A DNA stretch of 16,328 nucleotides from 40CM-4-69-5 sp036556905 (GTDB lineage: Bacteria; Methylomirabilota; Methylomirabilia; Rokubacteriales; CSP1-6), in contig DATBIM010000101.1 of NCBI GenBank assembly GCA_036556905.1, positions 1-16,328 on the forward strand, read 5' to 3'. The notes below the pieces were generated by a model. The model saw only the letters and a program-made list of their open reading frames with translations, searched no databases and was not told the origin of the DNA. Every line of letters starts with the position of its first letter. Position 1 is the first letter of the stretch. The translations under genes and the position numbers were made by a program. Below are positions 1-7,173 of the stretch, in pieces.

Positions 1-1112
1 CGCGAGCTGACCTGGGTGTCGAGGAACCACTTCACCGACCGCGCGGCGAACGCCCGCTGGGAGCCCTCGATCTCCTTGAACAGGGGGTTGTCCGCCGATT
101 TCTTGGCCGCGGCGGCGTCGTAGACCTGGAGCTGCTTCTGCAGCACGGAATCCGGGGTCTTGTAGAACCGCACTTTGTCCTTGGTCTGCAGCTCGATGTA
201 GTCCTTGGAGTAGCGGTCGACGGCCTTCCACGACATGTCGGCCGAGGCCGCTTCCACCGCGTTCACGATGATGGCCTTCATCTTCTCCGGCAGGGCGTCG
301 TACTTGGTCTTGTTGAAGCTGATCTCGAACTGCTCGGCATTCTGGTGGTAGCTCTGCAGCATGCACACCTTGGAGACGTCGGCGAAGCCCAGGATCCGGT
401 CAGAGGTGGCATTGTTGAACTCGGCGGCATCCAGCAGTCCCCGGTCCATGGCCGGCACGATCTCGCCCCCGGGCAGCGCGTTCACCGCGGCGCCCAGGCC
501 CGTGAACACGTCGATGGAGATGCCCACGGTGCGGAACTTGAGGCCCTTGAAGTCGTCGGCCTTGGTGATCGGCTTCTTGAACCAACCCAGCGGCTGCGTC
601 GGCATCGGGCCGTAGGGGAAGGACACGACGTTGGCGCCGATCGACGCGTAGAGCTTGTTGAGCAGCTCCCGGCCCCCGCCGTACTTGTGCCAGGCCAGCA
701 GGGTGTTGGCGTCCATGCCGAAGGCGGGGCCCGAGCCCCACAGGGCCAGCGCCGTCTGCTTGCCGTAGTGGTACACGAGCACGCCGTGGCCACCGTCGAG
801 CGTGCCTTTGGACACGGCGTCGAGCAGGCCGAAGGCCGGCACCACCGCCCCCGCCGGCAGCACCTCGATCTTGAGGTCGCCGCCGGTCATGTCGTTGACC
901 TTCTTGGCGAAGTCGTTGGCGTACTCGTGGAAGATGTCTTTGGCCGGCCAGGTGCTCTGCCAGCGCATGGTGATGGGCCCCTGAGCCCGAGCCACCATCG
1001 GGAAGCCGAGCGCGGCCGCGCCGGCTCCCGCGGCGCCGGCGACGGCGGCGCGCCTGAGGAAGCTGCGACGTGATGGTTGCGAGTCTTCAGCGACCTTCGT
1101 CGTCTCCTCCAT
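1..1112 (-). CDS. TRAP transporter substrate-binding protein, DctP/TakP-like, 3' end cut by window
   Basis: This is the extracytoplasmic solute-binding protein of a tripartite ATP-independent periplasmic transporter. About 370 residues are visible and the reading frame is still open at base 1, so only a short C-terminus is missing. Residues 14-21 read SRRSFLRR, a twin-arginine Tat signal, followed by an alanine-rich stretch and a likely cleavage after ARA at residue 43. The mature part starts ITMRWQSTWPAKD, and residues around 190-225 carry the family pattern LKFRT...LPGGEI...LDAAE. R194 corresponds to the conserved arginine that binds the ligand carboxylate. The pattern resembles the TakP branch (2-oxo or monocarboxylic acids), but the substrate cannot be read from sequence. 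The ATG follows a GGAGGG ribosome site at about 3 bases, which is tight. The membrane genes dctQ and dctM are not in the window and may lie beyond its left edge. Confidence 0.93.
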   Translation of the reverse strand, partial: MEETTKVAEDSQPSRRSFLRRAAVAGAAGAGAAALGFPMVARAQGPITMRWQSTWPAKDIFHEYANDFAKKVNDMTGGDLKIEVLPAGAVVPAFGLLDAVSKGTLDGGHGVLVYHYGKQTALALWGSGPAFGMDANTLLAWHKYGGGRELLNKLYASIGANVVSFPYGPMPTQPLGWFKKPITKADDFKGLKFRTVGISIDVFTGLGAAVNALPGGEIVPAMDRGLLDAAEFNNATSDRILGFADVSKVCMLQSYHQNAEQFEISFNKTKYDALPEKMKAIIVNAVEAASADMSWKAVDRYSKDYIELQTKDKVRFYKTPDSVLQKQLQVYDAAAAKKSADNPLFKEIEGSQRAFAARSVKWFLDTQVSS

Positions 1113-1236
1113 AGACCCTCCACTTTCTGGTGAGGGAAGCTCCTCTTCCCGGGACGGTGACGGCCTCGCGCGGCACACGTTCGCCACGCATCTATAACGC
1201 CCTGGTCTCGCGGACAGGTCCCTTCCGCAGCGGGGC

Positions 1237-1247
1237 TTGCCTGACCA
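1237..1247. promoter_or_regulatory. Second, degenerate FadR/GntR-type operator
   Basis: TTGCCTGACCA matches the palindrome at 1257-1267 in 9 of 11 positions. One half-site is intact (GACCA) and the other is degraded. The two centres (1242 and 1262) are exactly 20 bp apart, about two helical turns, so two bound dimers would sit on the same DNA face. Confidence 0.4.
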
Positions 1248-1256
1248 TCAACACAC

Positions 1257-1267
1257 TGGTCTGACCA
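1257..1267. promoter_or_regulatory. FadR/GntR-type operator palindrome TGGTCTGACCA
   Basis: This is a perfect inverted repeat TGGTC-T-GACCA. It matches the core bound by FadR-subfamily GntR regulators (TGGTC-N-GACCA). Such regulators often control organic-acid uptake genes, including TRAP operons. It lies directly downstream of the inferred promoter for the TRAP gene. No gntR gene is in the window, so the regulator would be encoded elsewhere. Confidence 0.55.
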
Positions 1268-1274
1268 CCGCGCA

Positions 1275-1304
1275 AACCTACGCGGGTACCGTGGGGCTTG
1301 TCAA
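1275..1304 (-). promoter_or_regulatory. Putative sigma70 promoter of the TRAP gene
   Basis: On the minus strand a perfect -35 box TTGACA (1304-1299) is followed after 18 bases by TAGGTT (1280-1275), a weak -10 match (3 of 6). Transcription would start near 1268. That places the TGGTCTGACCA operator on or just after the start site, an arrangement typical of repression by a local regulator. The box positions are read from sequence; promoter activity is inferred. Confidence 0.45.
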
Positions 1305-1306
1305 GC

Positions 1307-1990
1307 TCAGGGGGCGGGAAGCGCCAGGCTCAGTCGGCGTTCCCCCCGCCGGACCGTGAGCCGGAGCGGCCGGTCGAGCGATACCTCGGCCAGCGCATCC
1401 CGGGCGGCGTCCCGGGTGAGGACTGGCTGCTCCTCGACCTGCACCAGGATGTCCCCGACCTCGAGGCCGGCCTTCTCGGCCGCCCCGCCCCGAAGGACGG
1501 CGGCCACTGCCGGCACCGCGATGGCCGGACGCGAGCCGAGCGATTCGGCGGGCGCCTCTGATTCGCGAAGGGCGAACCCGAACTCCGCGGCCACCCGCTC
1601 GCCCACGACTTCCCGGGGCATCACCGCCAGTCGCACGGTGAGCTGATGCCGGCCCTCGCTCCTGAGCACGGTCAGCGGGGTGTCGCCCGTGGTGGACGCC
1701 GCGGCAATGAGTCGCTGCAGGAGCCGCGTCTCGGTGATGGGGCGGCCGCCGACGTCCACCACGACATCGCCGTTCTTGAGGCCGGCCCGGGCCGCCGGGC
1801 TGTCGGCGAGCACTTCGACGATCACGACGCCAAAGCCCTCGCGAATGCCGTGACGCCGGCTGATCACTTCCATCTCCTGCTCGGACATGTCGCGGATCCG
1901 GACGCCGAGCCAGGCCCAGGGTCGCGGGTTGGCCGCGGCGTCGGCGAGGAGGAGGAGGAGGGTCAGGGTCGCGGCGCTGATGAGCTTCAT
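1307..1990 (-). CDS. Exported tandem-PDZ domain protein without a protease domain
   Basis: This is a 227-residue protein beginning MKLISAATLTLLLLL, a short signal peptide likely cut near residue 20 (after ADAAA), so it should act in the periplasm. Two PDZ domains fill the rest. PDZ1 (about residues 27-120) has the LGVRI and GVVIVEVLADSPAARAGL carboxylate-loop pattern and GDVVVDVGG. PDZ2 (about 135-227) has AVLRGGAAEKAGLEVGDILVQVEEQPV. This resembles the PDZ part of HtrA/DegQ proteins, but no trypsin-like catalytic domain is present. It may be an adaptor or peptide-binding protein; its partner is unknown. The ATG overlaps the stop of the upstream Lon-domain gene (ATGA), so translation is probably coupled. 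The frame stays open far upstream, but the signal peptide fixes this start. Confidence 0.85.
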   Translation of the reverse strand: MKLISAATLTLLLLLADAAANPRPWAWLGVRIRDMSEQEMEVISRRHGIREGFGVVIVEVLADSPAARAGLKNGDVVVDVGGRPITETRLLQRLIAAASTTGDTPLTVLRSEGRHQLTVRLAVMPREVVGERVAAEFGFALRESEAPAESLGSRPAIAVPAVAAVLRGGAAEKAGLEVGDILVQVEEQPVLTRDAARDALAEVSLDRPLRLTVRRGERRLSLALPAP

Positions 1991-2655
1991 GCCGAGCCGC
2001 CCCGCCTGCGCAGGGCGTCCAGCACGCCCTCGAGCGCCCGGGCCACGCGGGCCAGTCGCTCGCCGACGTCGAGCGTCTCGAGCAGCATCTGGCGCACCTC
2101 CACATCGGGGAGGAAGGCCGCGGCCGCACGGTCGGCGATACGGCCGGGTTCGGCCCCCGCCTCCAGAAAGCCATCGGCGAGGTCGTCCGGACGGTCCAGG
2201 GCTTCCAGGAGCCGGCGGCACGCCGCGCGGACACGGGCCACCTGCGGCGCCGCCTCCGCGCCAGGCGGGATCTCGGTCAGGCGGCGCGCCCGCACGACGC
2301 GGTAGAGCGTGTCGGTCGACAGCTCGCTCTCGATCCGCACGCGCCAGCGGCCCTCGACCAGAATGTTGTAACGCCCGGTGGGCAAGCGCTCCCAGCGGAC
2401 GATCTCGCCGGCGCCGGCCACCCGGGCCACGGGCGGCTTGCCGGCGTAGGTCGCCTCGTAGCCGGGGCGGAGGCGGGCGATGCAGAGCCGGCGATCCCGG
2501 GCCAGCGCGTCGGTGACCATGGCCCGGTACCGTGCCTCGAACACGTGAAGCGGCATCACCGTGTGGGGAAACAGCGTGATGTCGGGCAGCGGAAAGATGG
2601 GCAATACCAGCACGCCAGCGGCGTCGTCCGGCGGAGCGGACTCCGGGGTGGTCAT
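1987..2655 (-). CDS. Stand-alone Lon N-terminal (substrate-binding, LAN/PUA-like) domain protein
   Basis: This 222-residue protein has the Lon protease N-terminal domain signature from about residue 15. LPIFPLPDITLFPHTVMPLHVFEARYR is followed by VARVAGAGEIVRWERLPTGRYNILVEGRWRVRI, matching the conserved G-x-I-x-LPDGRYNILL region of the family. A helical C-terminal part follows (DVEVRQMLLETLDVGERLARVARALEGVL). There is no AAA+ ATPase and no Ser-Lys protease domain, so it is one of the small cytoplasmic Lon-domain proteins of unknown role, possibly substrate recognition. It lies 13 bases after mrp and overlaps the PDZ gene by 4 bases. GGAGG sits directly against the chosen ATG with no spacer, so the exact start is uncertain; a GTG at codon 15 is the alternative. 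Confidence 0.85.
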   Translation of the reverse strand: MTTPESAPPDDAAGVLVLPIFPLPDITLFPHTVMPLHVFEARYRAMVTDALARDRRLCIARLRPGYEATYAGKPPVARVAGAGEIVRWERLPTGRYNILVEGRWRVRIESELSTDTLYRVVRARRLTEIPPGAEAAPQVARVRAACRRLLEALDRPDDLADGFLEAGAEPGRIADRAAAAFLPDVEVRQMLLETLDVGERLARVARALEGVLDALRRRGGSA

Positions 2656-2668
2656 CCTCCGTGCAGGC

Positions 2669-3760
2669 TCAGCCGATCCTGGGCAGCGCCCGCAACGGCG
2701 CCAGCTCCTCGAGGCGTCTGACCACGGCGGCCGCCAGGCTCCGGAAGGCGGCGGCCTGGGCCGACTCCGGGCGCCCCAGCGTGATGGGCAGGCCTTCGTC
2801 GCCCCCAACCCGCGTCTCCGGGTCCAGCGGCAGCTGGGCCAGCACCGGCACGCCGTACTCCTGGGACAGCCGCTGCCCGCCCGCGGCACCGAAGACGTCG
2901 GTGCGCTCGCCGCAGTGCGGGCACACGAAGCCGCTCATGTTCTCGACGACGCCGAGGATGGGCACGTTGAGACGCTGGAACATCGCCACCGCTTTGCGAA
3001 CATCCAGCAGGGCGACGTCCTGCGGCGTGGTGACCATCACGACGCCGCTCAGGGGAATGACCTGCGACAGCGAGAGCTGGGCGTCGCCCGTGCCGGGCGG
3101 CATGTCGAAGACCAGGTAATCCAGCGCACCCCAGGCGACGTCCTTCAGCATCTGCTGGATGAACGAGTGAATCATCGGTCCCCGCCACACCACCGCCTCG
3201 CGCTCGCCCACCAGCAGCCCCAGGGACATGAGCTTGAGCCCGTGGGCTTCGACGGGAAGAATCTTGTTGGCGAACATACCGGGCTGGCCGCGGCTGCCCA
3301 GCATGAGCGGGACGTCGGGCCCGTAGACGTCGGAGTCCACGATGCCCACCTGGGCGCCCCCCGCCCGTAACGCCACCGCGAGGTTGACCGCCACGGTGGA
3401 CTTGCCCACGCCGCCTTTGCCCGACGACACGGCGATGGTGTGCTTGACCTCGGGGATCATGTCGGCGGGCCGGACCGGGGCCGCCGGGGGTGCCGGCGCC
3501 GCTGCGCGCGGCGCGGCGGGCGCGCCGCCGAGCTTCACCTGGACGCGGGTCACGCCGGGCACCTGACCGACAACACGAGAGGCCATGCTGTGCAGGGACG
3601 CCTTGGTCGCGGGCGGCTGAGTCGTGAGGGCCAGCGTGAATGAGACCTCGGAGTCGTGGATGTGGAGGTCCCGGACCAGCCCCTGACTCACGATGTCCGC
3701 CTGCCCGGCGGGGTCCTTGACGCCGCGGAGCGCGTCGAGAATCGCCTGCTCAGTGACCAT
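2669..3760 (-). CDS. mrp: Mrp/ApbC/Nbp35-family iron-sulfur cluster carrier ATPase
   Basis: This 363-residue P-loop ATPase of the MinD/Mrp family delivers [4Fe-4S] clusters to apoproteins in the cytoplasm. Residues 1-78 form a MIP18/DUF59 domain (ILDALRGVKDP...VPGVTRVQVKL). An Ala/Pro linker at about 79-99 leads into the ATPase domain. SGKGGVGKST at 113-122 is the deviant Walker A, with K115 the signature lysine and K120 the P-loop lysine. DSDVYGPDVPLML and FDMPPGTGD follow. C280 and C283 (CPHC) are the CxxC pair that bridges a cluster between two subunits. Length and order are normal for the family. It is the first gene of the minus-strand run. The upstream sequence has a TATAGT box 8 bases before the ATG and no ribosome site. 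Its product could help mature the Fe-S small subunit encoded at 7569-8084, but that is inference. Confidence 0.95.
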   Translation of the reverse strand: MVTEQAILDALRGVKDPAGQADIVSQGLVRDLHIHDSEVSFTLALTTQPPATKASLHSMASRVVGQVPGVTRVQVKLGGAPAAPRAAAPAPPAAPVRPADMIPEVKHTIAVSSGKGGVGKSTVAVNLAVALRAGGAQVGIVDSDVYGPDVPLMLGSRGQPGMFANKILPVEAHGLKLMSLGLLVGEREAVVWRGPMIHSFIQQMLKDVAWGALDYLVFDMPPGTGDAQLSLSQVIPLSGVVMVTTPQDVALLDVRKAVAMFQRLNVPILGVVENMSGFVCPHCGERTDVFGAAGGQRLSQEYGVPVLAQLPLDPETRVGGDEGLPITLGRPESAQAAAFRSLAAAVVRRLEELAPLRALPRIG

Positions 3761-3768
3761 ATCGCGTC

Positions 3769-3774
3769 ACTATA
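3769..3774 (-). promoter_or_regulatory. Putative -10 box of mrp (leaderless)
   Basis: The minus strand reads TATAGT, 5 of 6 matches to TATAAT, ending 8 bases before the mrp ATG. Transcription would begin within a couple of bases of the start codon. No purine-rich ribosome site lies in between. A TTGCGC sequence (3796-3791), 16 bases upstream, is a weak -35 candidate. Confidence 0.4.
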
Positions 3775-3807
3775 CCCTACCGCCGGGAGGGCGCAACGGC
3801 CCGGACC

Positions 3808-3837
3808 TTGCGTTGAGCGCCCCAGTCCTGCTAGAAC
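3808..3837 (+). promoter_or_regulatory. Weak putative promoter of the flavin reductase operon
   Basis: TTGCGT (3808-3813) and TAGAAC (3832-3837) are separated by 18 bases, with 3 of 6 and 4 of 6 consensus matches. The TAGAAC box ends 6 bases before the GTG start at 3844, and no ribosome site is visible. It lies in the 83-bp divergent gap shared with mrp. Confidence 0.25.
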
Positions 3838-3843
3838 GTTACG

Positions 3844-4326
3844 GTGATCGGTCCCGACGAGTTCCGTCGCGTCCTGGGCCACTTCGCAACCGGCGTCACC
3901 ATCGTGACCACCTGTGACGCCGACGGCCGTGCGTCAGGGCTGACGGTGAGCGCGTTCACCTCCCTGTCCCTCGATCCCCCGCTGGTCCTGGTGTGCGTCG
4001 ACCACAAATCGCAGACGTACCCGGCCCTGCGCGAGCGCGGTCGCTTCGCCGTGAACGTGCTCACCACCGGGCAGGAGGCGCTCTCCCGGCGCTTCGCGTC
4101 CACGCAGCTCGACAAGTTCGACGGCGTGCCCTACCGCACGAGCGAGCTGGGCCTGCCCCTGCTGGCCGCGGCCCTGGTTCACCTCGAGTGCGTCACCGTG
4201 TCCACGCACGTGGAGGGGGACCACACGATCTTCGTGGGCCGGGTCGAGCGGACCGGCGTCAACGACGGCGAGCCCCTGCTCTACTATCGCGGTCGTTACA
4301 GTCGGCTGAGCGCGGCACCGCCGTGA
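3844..4326 (+). CDS. Flavin reductase-like FMN-binding split-barrel protein
   Basis: This 160-residue protein belongs to the flavin reductase-like family (HpaC, RutF and the small component of two-component monooxygenases). The N-terminus FRRVLGHFATGVTIVTT, then GLTVSAFTSLSLDPPLVLVCVD, is the flavin-binding split barrel. FAVNVL and SRRFA follow, and the C-terminus has the GDHTIFVGRVE and PLLYYRGRY patterns. Such proteins reduce FMN or FAD with NAD(P)H and hand it to a monooxygenase, or bind flavin for other redox work. No partner oxygenase is present here. Translation starts at GTG, and the stop overlaps the GTG of the aminotransferase gene (GTGA), so the genes are likely cotranslated. Family is certain; the reaction is not. 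Confidence 0.9.
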   Translation: MIGPDEFRRVLGHFATGVTIVTTCDADGRASGLTVSAFTSLSLDPPLVLVCVDHKSQTYPALRERGRFAVNVLTTGQEALSRRFASTQLDKFDGVPYRTSELGLPLLAAALVHLECVTVSTHVEGDHTIFVGRVERTGVNDGEPLLYYRGRYSRLSAAPP

Positions 4327-5411
4327 TTCCCCTGTCGCGCCCGCCGGTGGACGACGAGCTGAAGCAGGCCGTGCTCGCCGCCATCGACTCGCGTCGCTAC
4401 ATCCTCGGCCCCGAGTGCCAGGCCCTGGAGCACGAGCTGGCCGTCCACGCCGGCACCGGCCACGCCGTCCTCACCAATTCGGGGACCGCCGCGCTCTGGC
4501 TGTCGCTGCGCGGGCTGGGCGTGAAAGCGGGCGACGAGGTGCTCGTGCCCGCGCACACTGCCTTTCCCACCGTGGAGGCCATCTGCGTGGCCGAGGCCAC
4601 GCCGGTCTTCGTGGAAGTGGACCGCTGGTACACCTTCGCCGTCGAGGACGCCGCCGCCAAGATCACCCCCCGGACGGTCGGCCTGGTTCCCGTGCATCTC
4701 TACGGCCAGCCCGCCGACATGGCGGCGATCCAGGAGCTGGCCGCGCGGTTCGGGCTCTGGATCCTGGAGGACTGCGCCCAGGCCCAGGGCGCGGCCTGGG
4801 ATGGCCGCCGCGTGGGCGGCTTCGGGCGGGCCGCGGTGCTGTCCTTCTATCCCTCCAAGAACCTGCCCGCCCTGGGTGACGGCGGGGCCGTGCTGACTTC
4901 CGACGACGAGCTCGCCGCCCGCTGCCGGCGGCTCCGCGACCACGGTCGGCTCGACAAGGACCGCCACGGTGAGATCGGTTTCAACCTGCGCTTCGGCGAG
5001 CTGCCGGCGGCCGCGCTGCGGGTGCTGCTCCGGCGGCTCGAGGCGATGAACGAGCACCGGCGAGCCCTGGCGGCCCGGTACGCCCGCGGGTTGGCGGGTC
5101 TGCCCCTGACGCTGCCGCGGGAGCGGCCCCACGGCCGGCACGTCTATCATCTCTACGTGGTACGGACACCGCGTCGCGACGCGCTGGCGGCATTCCTCAA
5201 GGCTCGGTCCATTCAGACCGGCGTCCACTATCCGGTGGCCTCGCACCGCCAGCCGGCGCTCGAGCGTCTGGACCCCCCGGCCCTGCCGTGGACCGAGCGG
5301 CTCGCCGAGGAGGTCCTCAGCCTGCCGATCTCCGCTCAGCACACCGAAGCGGAGATCGACACGGTGGTCAGGGCGGTGCGGGAGTTCTTCGGGGAACGTC
5401 ACTCGGCGTGA
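4323..5411 (+). CDS. DegT/DnrJ/EryC1/StrS-family PLP aminotransferase
   Basis: This 362-residue fold-type I PLP enzyme belongs to the sugar aminotransferase family, which typically aminates keto-sugars bound to nucleotides for surface glycans or antibiotics. GPECQALEHELA and TNSGTAALWLSLRGLGVKAGDEVLVP form the phosphate-binding region. D150 in ILEDCAQAQGA should contact the pyridine nitrogen. K179 in SFYPSKNLPALGDGGAV is the Schiff-base lysine. The C-terminus shows the family ending GVHYPVASHRQPALE...LSLPI. GTG is chosen as start because it overlaps the previous stop and places IPLSRPPVD at the usual N-terminus; the long in-frame extension upstream is not coding. Its stop overlaps the GTG of the MsbA-like gene. 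Together these suggest envelope glycan or glycolipid work, but no glycosyltransferase is nearby to confirm it. Confidence 0.92.
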   Translation: MIPLSRPPVDDELKQAVLAAIDSRRYILGPECQALEHELAVHAGTGHAVLTNSGTAALWLSLRGLGVKAGDEVLVPAHTAFPTVEAICVAEATPVFVEVDRWYTFAVEDAAAKITPRTVGLVPVHLYGQPADMAAIQELAARFGLWILEDCAQAQGAAWDGRRVGGFGRAAVLSFYPSKNLPALGDGGAVLTSDDELAARCRRLRDHGRLDKDRHGEIGFNLRFGELPAAALRVLLRRLEAMNEHRRALAARYARGLAGLPLTLPRERPHGRHVYHLYVVRTPRRDALAAFLKARSIQTGVHYPVASHRQPALERLDPPALPWTERLAEEVLSLPISAQHTEAEIDTVVRAVREFFGERHSA

Positions 5412-7153
5412 AACTGCCGATCACCCCGTACCGCAGGCTCCTGCCCTACATCCGGCCTCACCTGCCCTGGCTCATCGTGGGCAGCCTGCTGGCCCTCGTC
5501 GTGGCGGCAATGGACGGGGTCGTGGCCTGGCTCGTCAAGCCGGCGATGGACGAGATCTTCATCAACCACGATCTGCTGATGCTCAAGCTGATTCCGTTGG
5601 CCCTGGTGGCGGCATACGTCGTCAAGGCCACCGCCCGCTACCTGCAGGCGTATCTGATGGCCTCGGTGGGTGAGCGGGTGGTGGCGAGCCTCCGCCACGA
5701 CCTCTATACCCACATCCAGGGCATGCCGCTGGCGTTCTTCACCGCCCTGCACTCCGCCGATCTCATGTCGCGCATCCTGAGCGACGTGGGGCGGCTGGCC
5801 CGGGTCTCCTCGGGTGCCCTGGTGCTTGTCGTGCGGCAGTCGGCCACGATCGTGGCCCTGCTGGTGGTGATGTTCATGCGCGAGTGGGTGCTGACCCTGG
5901 CCGCGCTGGTGGCCTTTCCCCTGATCGCTGTCATCGTGAAGCGCATCGGCCAGCGGCTCTATGCCATCAACCGGCGTGTTCAGGAGCGCGTCGCCCAGCT
6001 GGCCGTCCTGCTCCATGAGTCCTTTGCCGGAACGAAGATCGTGAAGGCCTTCGGGCGCGAGAGCCACGAGCGCCAGCGCTTCGACCAGCTCAACGAGCGC
6101 CTCCTGACCCTGTCGCTCAAGAATGTTCGGGCCGACGAGCTGACCGAGCCACTCATGGAGGTGGCGGCGGCGCTCGGGATCGTGGCGGCGATGCTCTACG
6201 GCGGTTACCGGGTGATCCACGGCACCATGACCCCGGGCACGTTCTTCTCCTTCACCGCCGCGGTGATCATGCTCTACGGACCCGTCCGGCGTCTGGCCCG
6301 CGCCCTGAACACCATCCAGCAGACTGCCAGCTCGGTGGAGCGGGTGTTCGAGATCATCGACCGGCCCCCCACCTTCACCGACAAGCGCGGCGCGGTGGTG
6401 CTCTCGGGTTTCGAGCGCGACATCGTATTCGACCAGGTCGATTTCCGGTATCCCGGCGCCGGGGAGCCCACCCTCACCGATATCACGCTCACGGTGCGCA
6501 AGGGCGAGACCGTCGCCTTTGTGGGTATGAGCGGGGCCGGCAAGTCTACCCTGATGGACCTGCTGCCCCGCTTCCATGACGTCACGGCCGGCCGGATCCT
6601 CATCGACGGGCACGACGTCCGGGACGTCACCCAGGCCTCGCTCCGGGAGCAGATCGGAATCGTCACCCAGGAGACCTTCCTGTTCAGCGACTCCATCCAC
6701 TACAACATCGCCTACGGGCGTCTGGACGCGTCCACCGACGAGGTGGTCCACGCCGCCCGCCTGGCCCACGCCCACGACTTCATCCTGGCCTGTCCCGACG
6801 GCTATCAGACCCTCGTCGGCGAGCGGGGCGTCCGCTTCAGCGGAGGACAACGCCAGCGCATCGCCATCGCCCGGGCCTTCCTCAAGAACCCGCCCATCCT
6901 CATCCTCGACGAGGCCACGTCCGACCTCGACGCCGAGAGCGAGTTCATGGTCCAGCAGGCGCTGGCCGAGCTCATGCGCGGCCGGACCGTCCTCGTCATC
7001 GCCCATCGGCTGGCCACCGTCCGCAGCGCGGACCGGATCGTCGTCGTGCACGAGGGGCGGATCGCCGAGGTGGGCCGGCACGACGAGCTGCTGGCCCGCG
7101 ACGGCGTGTACCGTCGCCTCTACGCGCTACAAATGGAAGGGGTCCCCGGCTAG
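5408..7153 (+). CDS. msbA: MsbA-like ABC exporter (fused permease and ATPase)
   Basis: This is a 581-residue half-transporter, the length of E. coli MsbA (582), with an N-terminal six-helix membrane domain (about 1-320) and a C-terminal nucleotide-binding domain. Walker A is GMSGAGKST at 373-381 (K379), the Q-loop is in IGIVTQETFLF, the signature is SGGQ from S478, Walker B is ILILDEATSD with D501 and catalytic E502, and the switch is H533. All ATPase residues are intact, so it should work as a homodimer. By subfamily it would flip lipid A or another lipid-linked glycan across the inner membrane; a general lipid or drug exporter is the alternative. The GTG start overlaps the aminotransferase stop (GTGA). 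The symbol reflects similarity rather than proven substrate. Confidence 0.9.
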   Translation: MKLPITPYRRLLPYIRPHLPWLIVGSLLALVVAAMDGVVAWLVKPAMDEIFINHDLLMLKLIPLALVAAYVVKATARYLQAYLMASVGERVVASLRHDLYTHIQGMPLAFFTALHSADLMSRILSDVGRLARVSSGALVLVVRQSATIVALLVVMFMREWVLTLAALVAFPLIAVIVKRIGQRLYAINRRVQERVAQLAVLLHESFAGTKIVKAFGRESHERQRFDQLNERLLTLSLKNVRADELTEPLMEVAAALGIVAAMLYGGYRVIHGTMTPGTFFSFTAAVIMLYGPVRRLARALNTIQQTASSVERVFEIIDRPPTFTDKRGAVVLSGFERDIVFDQVDFRYPGAGEPTLTDITLTVRKGETVAFVGMSGAGKSTLMDLLPRFHDVTAGRILIDGHDVRDVTQASLREQIGIVTQETFLFSDSIHYNIAYGRLDASTDEVVHAARLAHAHDFILACPDGYQTLVGERGVRFSGGQRQRIAIARAFLKNPPILILDEATSDLDAESEFMVQQALAELMRGRTVLVIAHRLATVRSADRIVVVHEGRIAEVGRHDELLARDGVYRRLYALQMEGVPG

Positions 7154-7173
7154 CGCCCCTCCGAAGCAGGAAT

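Larger units (their letters stand above)
1113..1306 (-). other. 194-bp intergenic leader upstream of the TRAP binding protein gene
   Basis: This gap separates the end of the mrp operon from the TRAP gene on the same strand. Read on the minus strand it holds, in order, a sigma70-like promoter, two FadR/GntR-type palindromes, and a leader of about 155 bases. Near its end the leader has a short hairpin at 1134-1150 (GGGAAG, 5-base loop, CTTCCC). In transcript sense the loop reads AGGAG. A GGAGGG ribosome site follows next to the ATG. I saw no convincing intrinsic terminator (no GC hairpin plus U-run) for the preceding operon. Confidence 0.6.

Noticed and set aside
1203..1213. Third FadR-like site (TGGTCTCGCGG) in the TRAP leader
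   Set aside because: Only one half-site matches and the spacing (34 bp from the nearest centre) does not follow the 20-bp pattern.
1212..1221. GGACAGGTCC inverted repeat as a terminator or operator
   Set aside because: Only 4-bp arms with a 2-base loop and no T-run; common by chance at this GC content.
3993..4322. N-terminal extension of the aminotransferase frame into the flavin reductase gene
   Set aside because: The extension is Arg/Ala-rich frame shadow; the GTG at 4323 gives the standard family N-terminus and a GTGA overlap.
5399..7081. 560-codon open frame on the minus strand opposite the MsbA-like gene
   Set aside because: Its translation is rich in His, Gly, Asp and Arg with no domain pattern, as expected for the complement of a GC-rich gene, while the plus strand encodes a full ABC exporter with all motifs.
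7154..7173. Intrinsic terminator after the MsbA-like gene
   Set aside because: The 20 bases before the promoter contain no GC-rich stem followed by T-run; the A/T stretch is better explained as promoter and operator.
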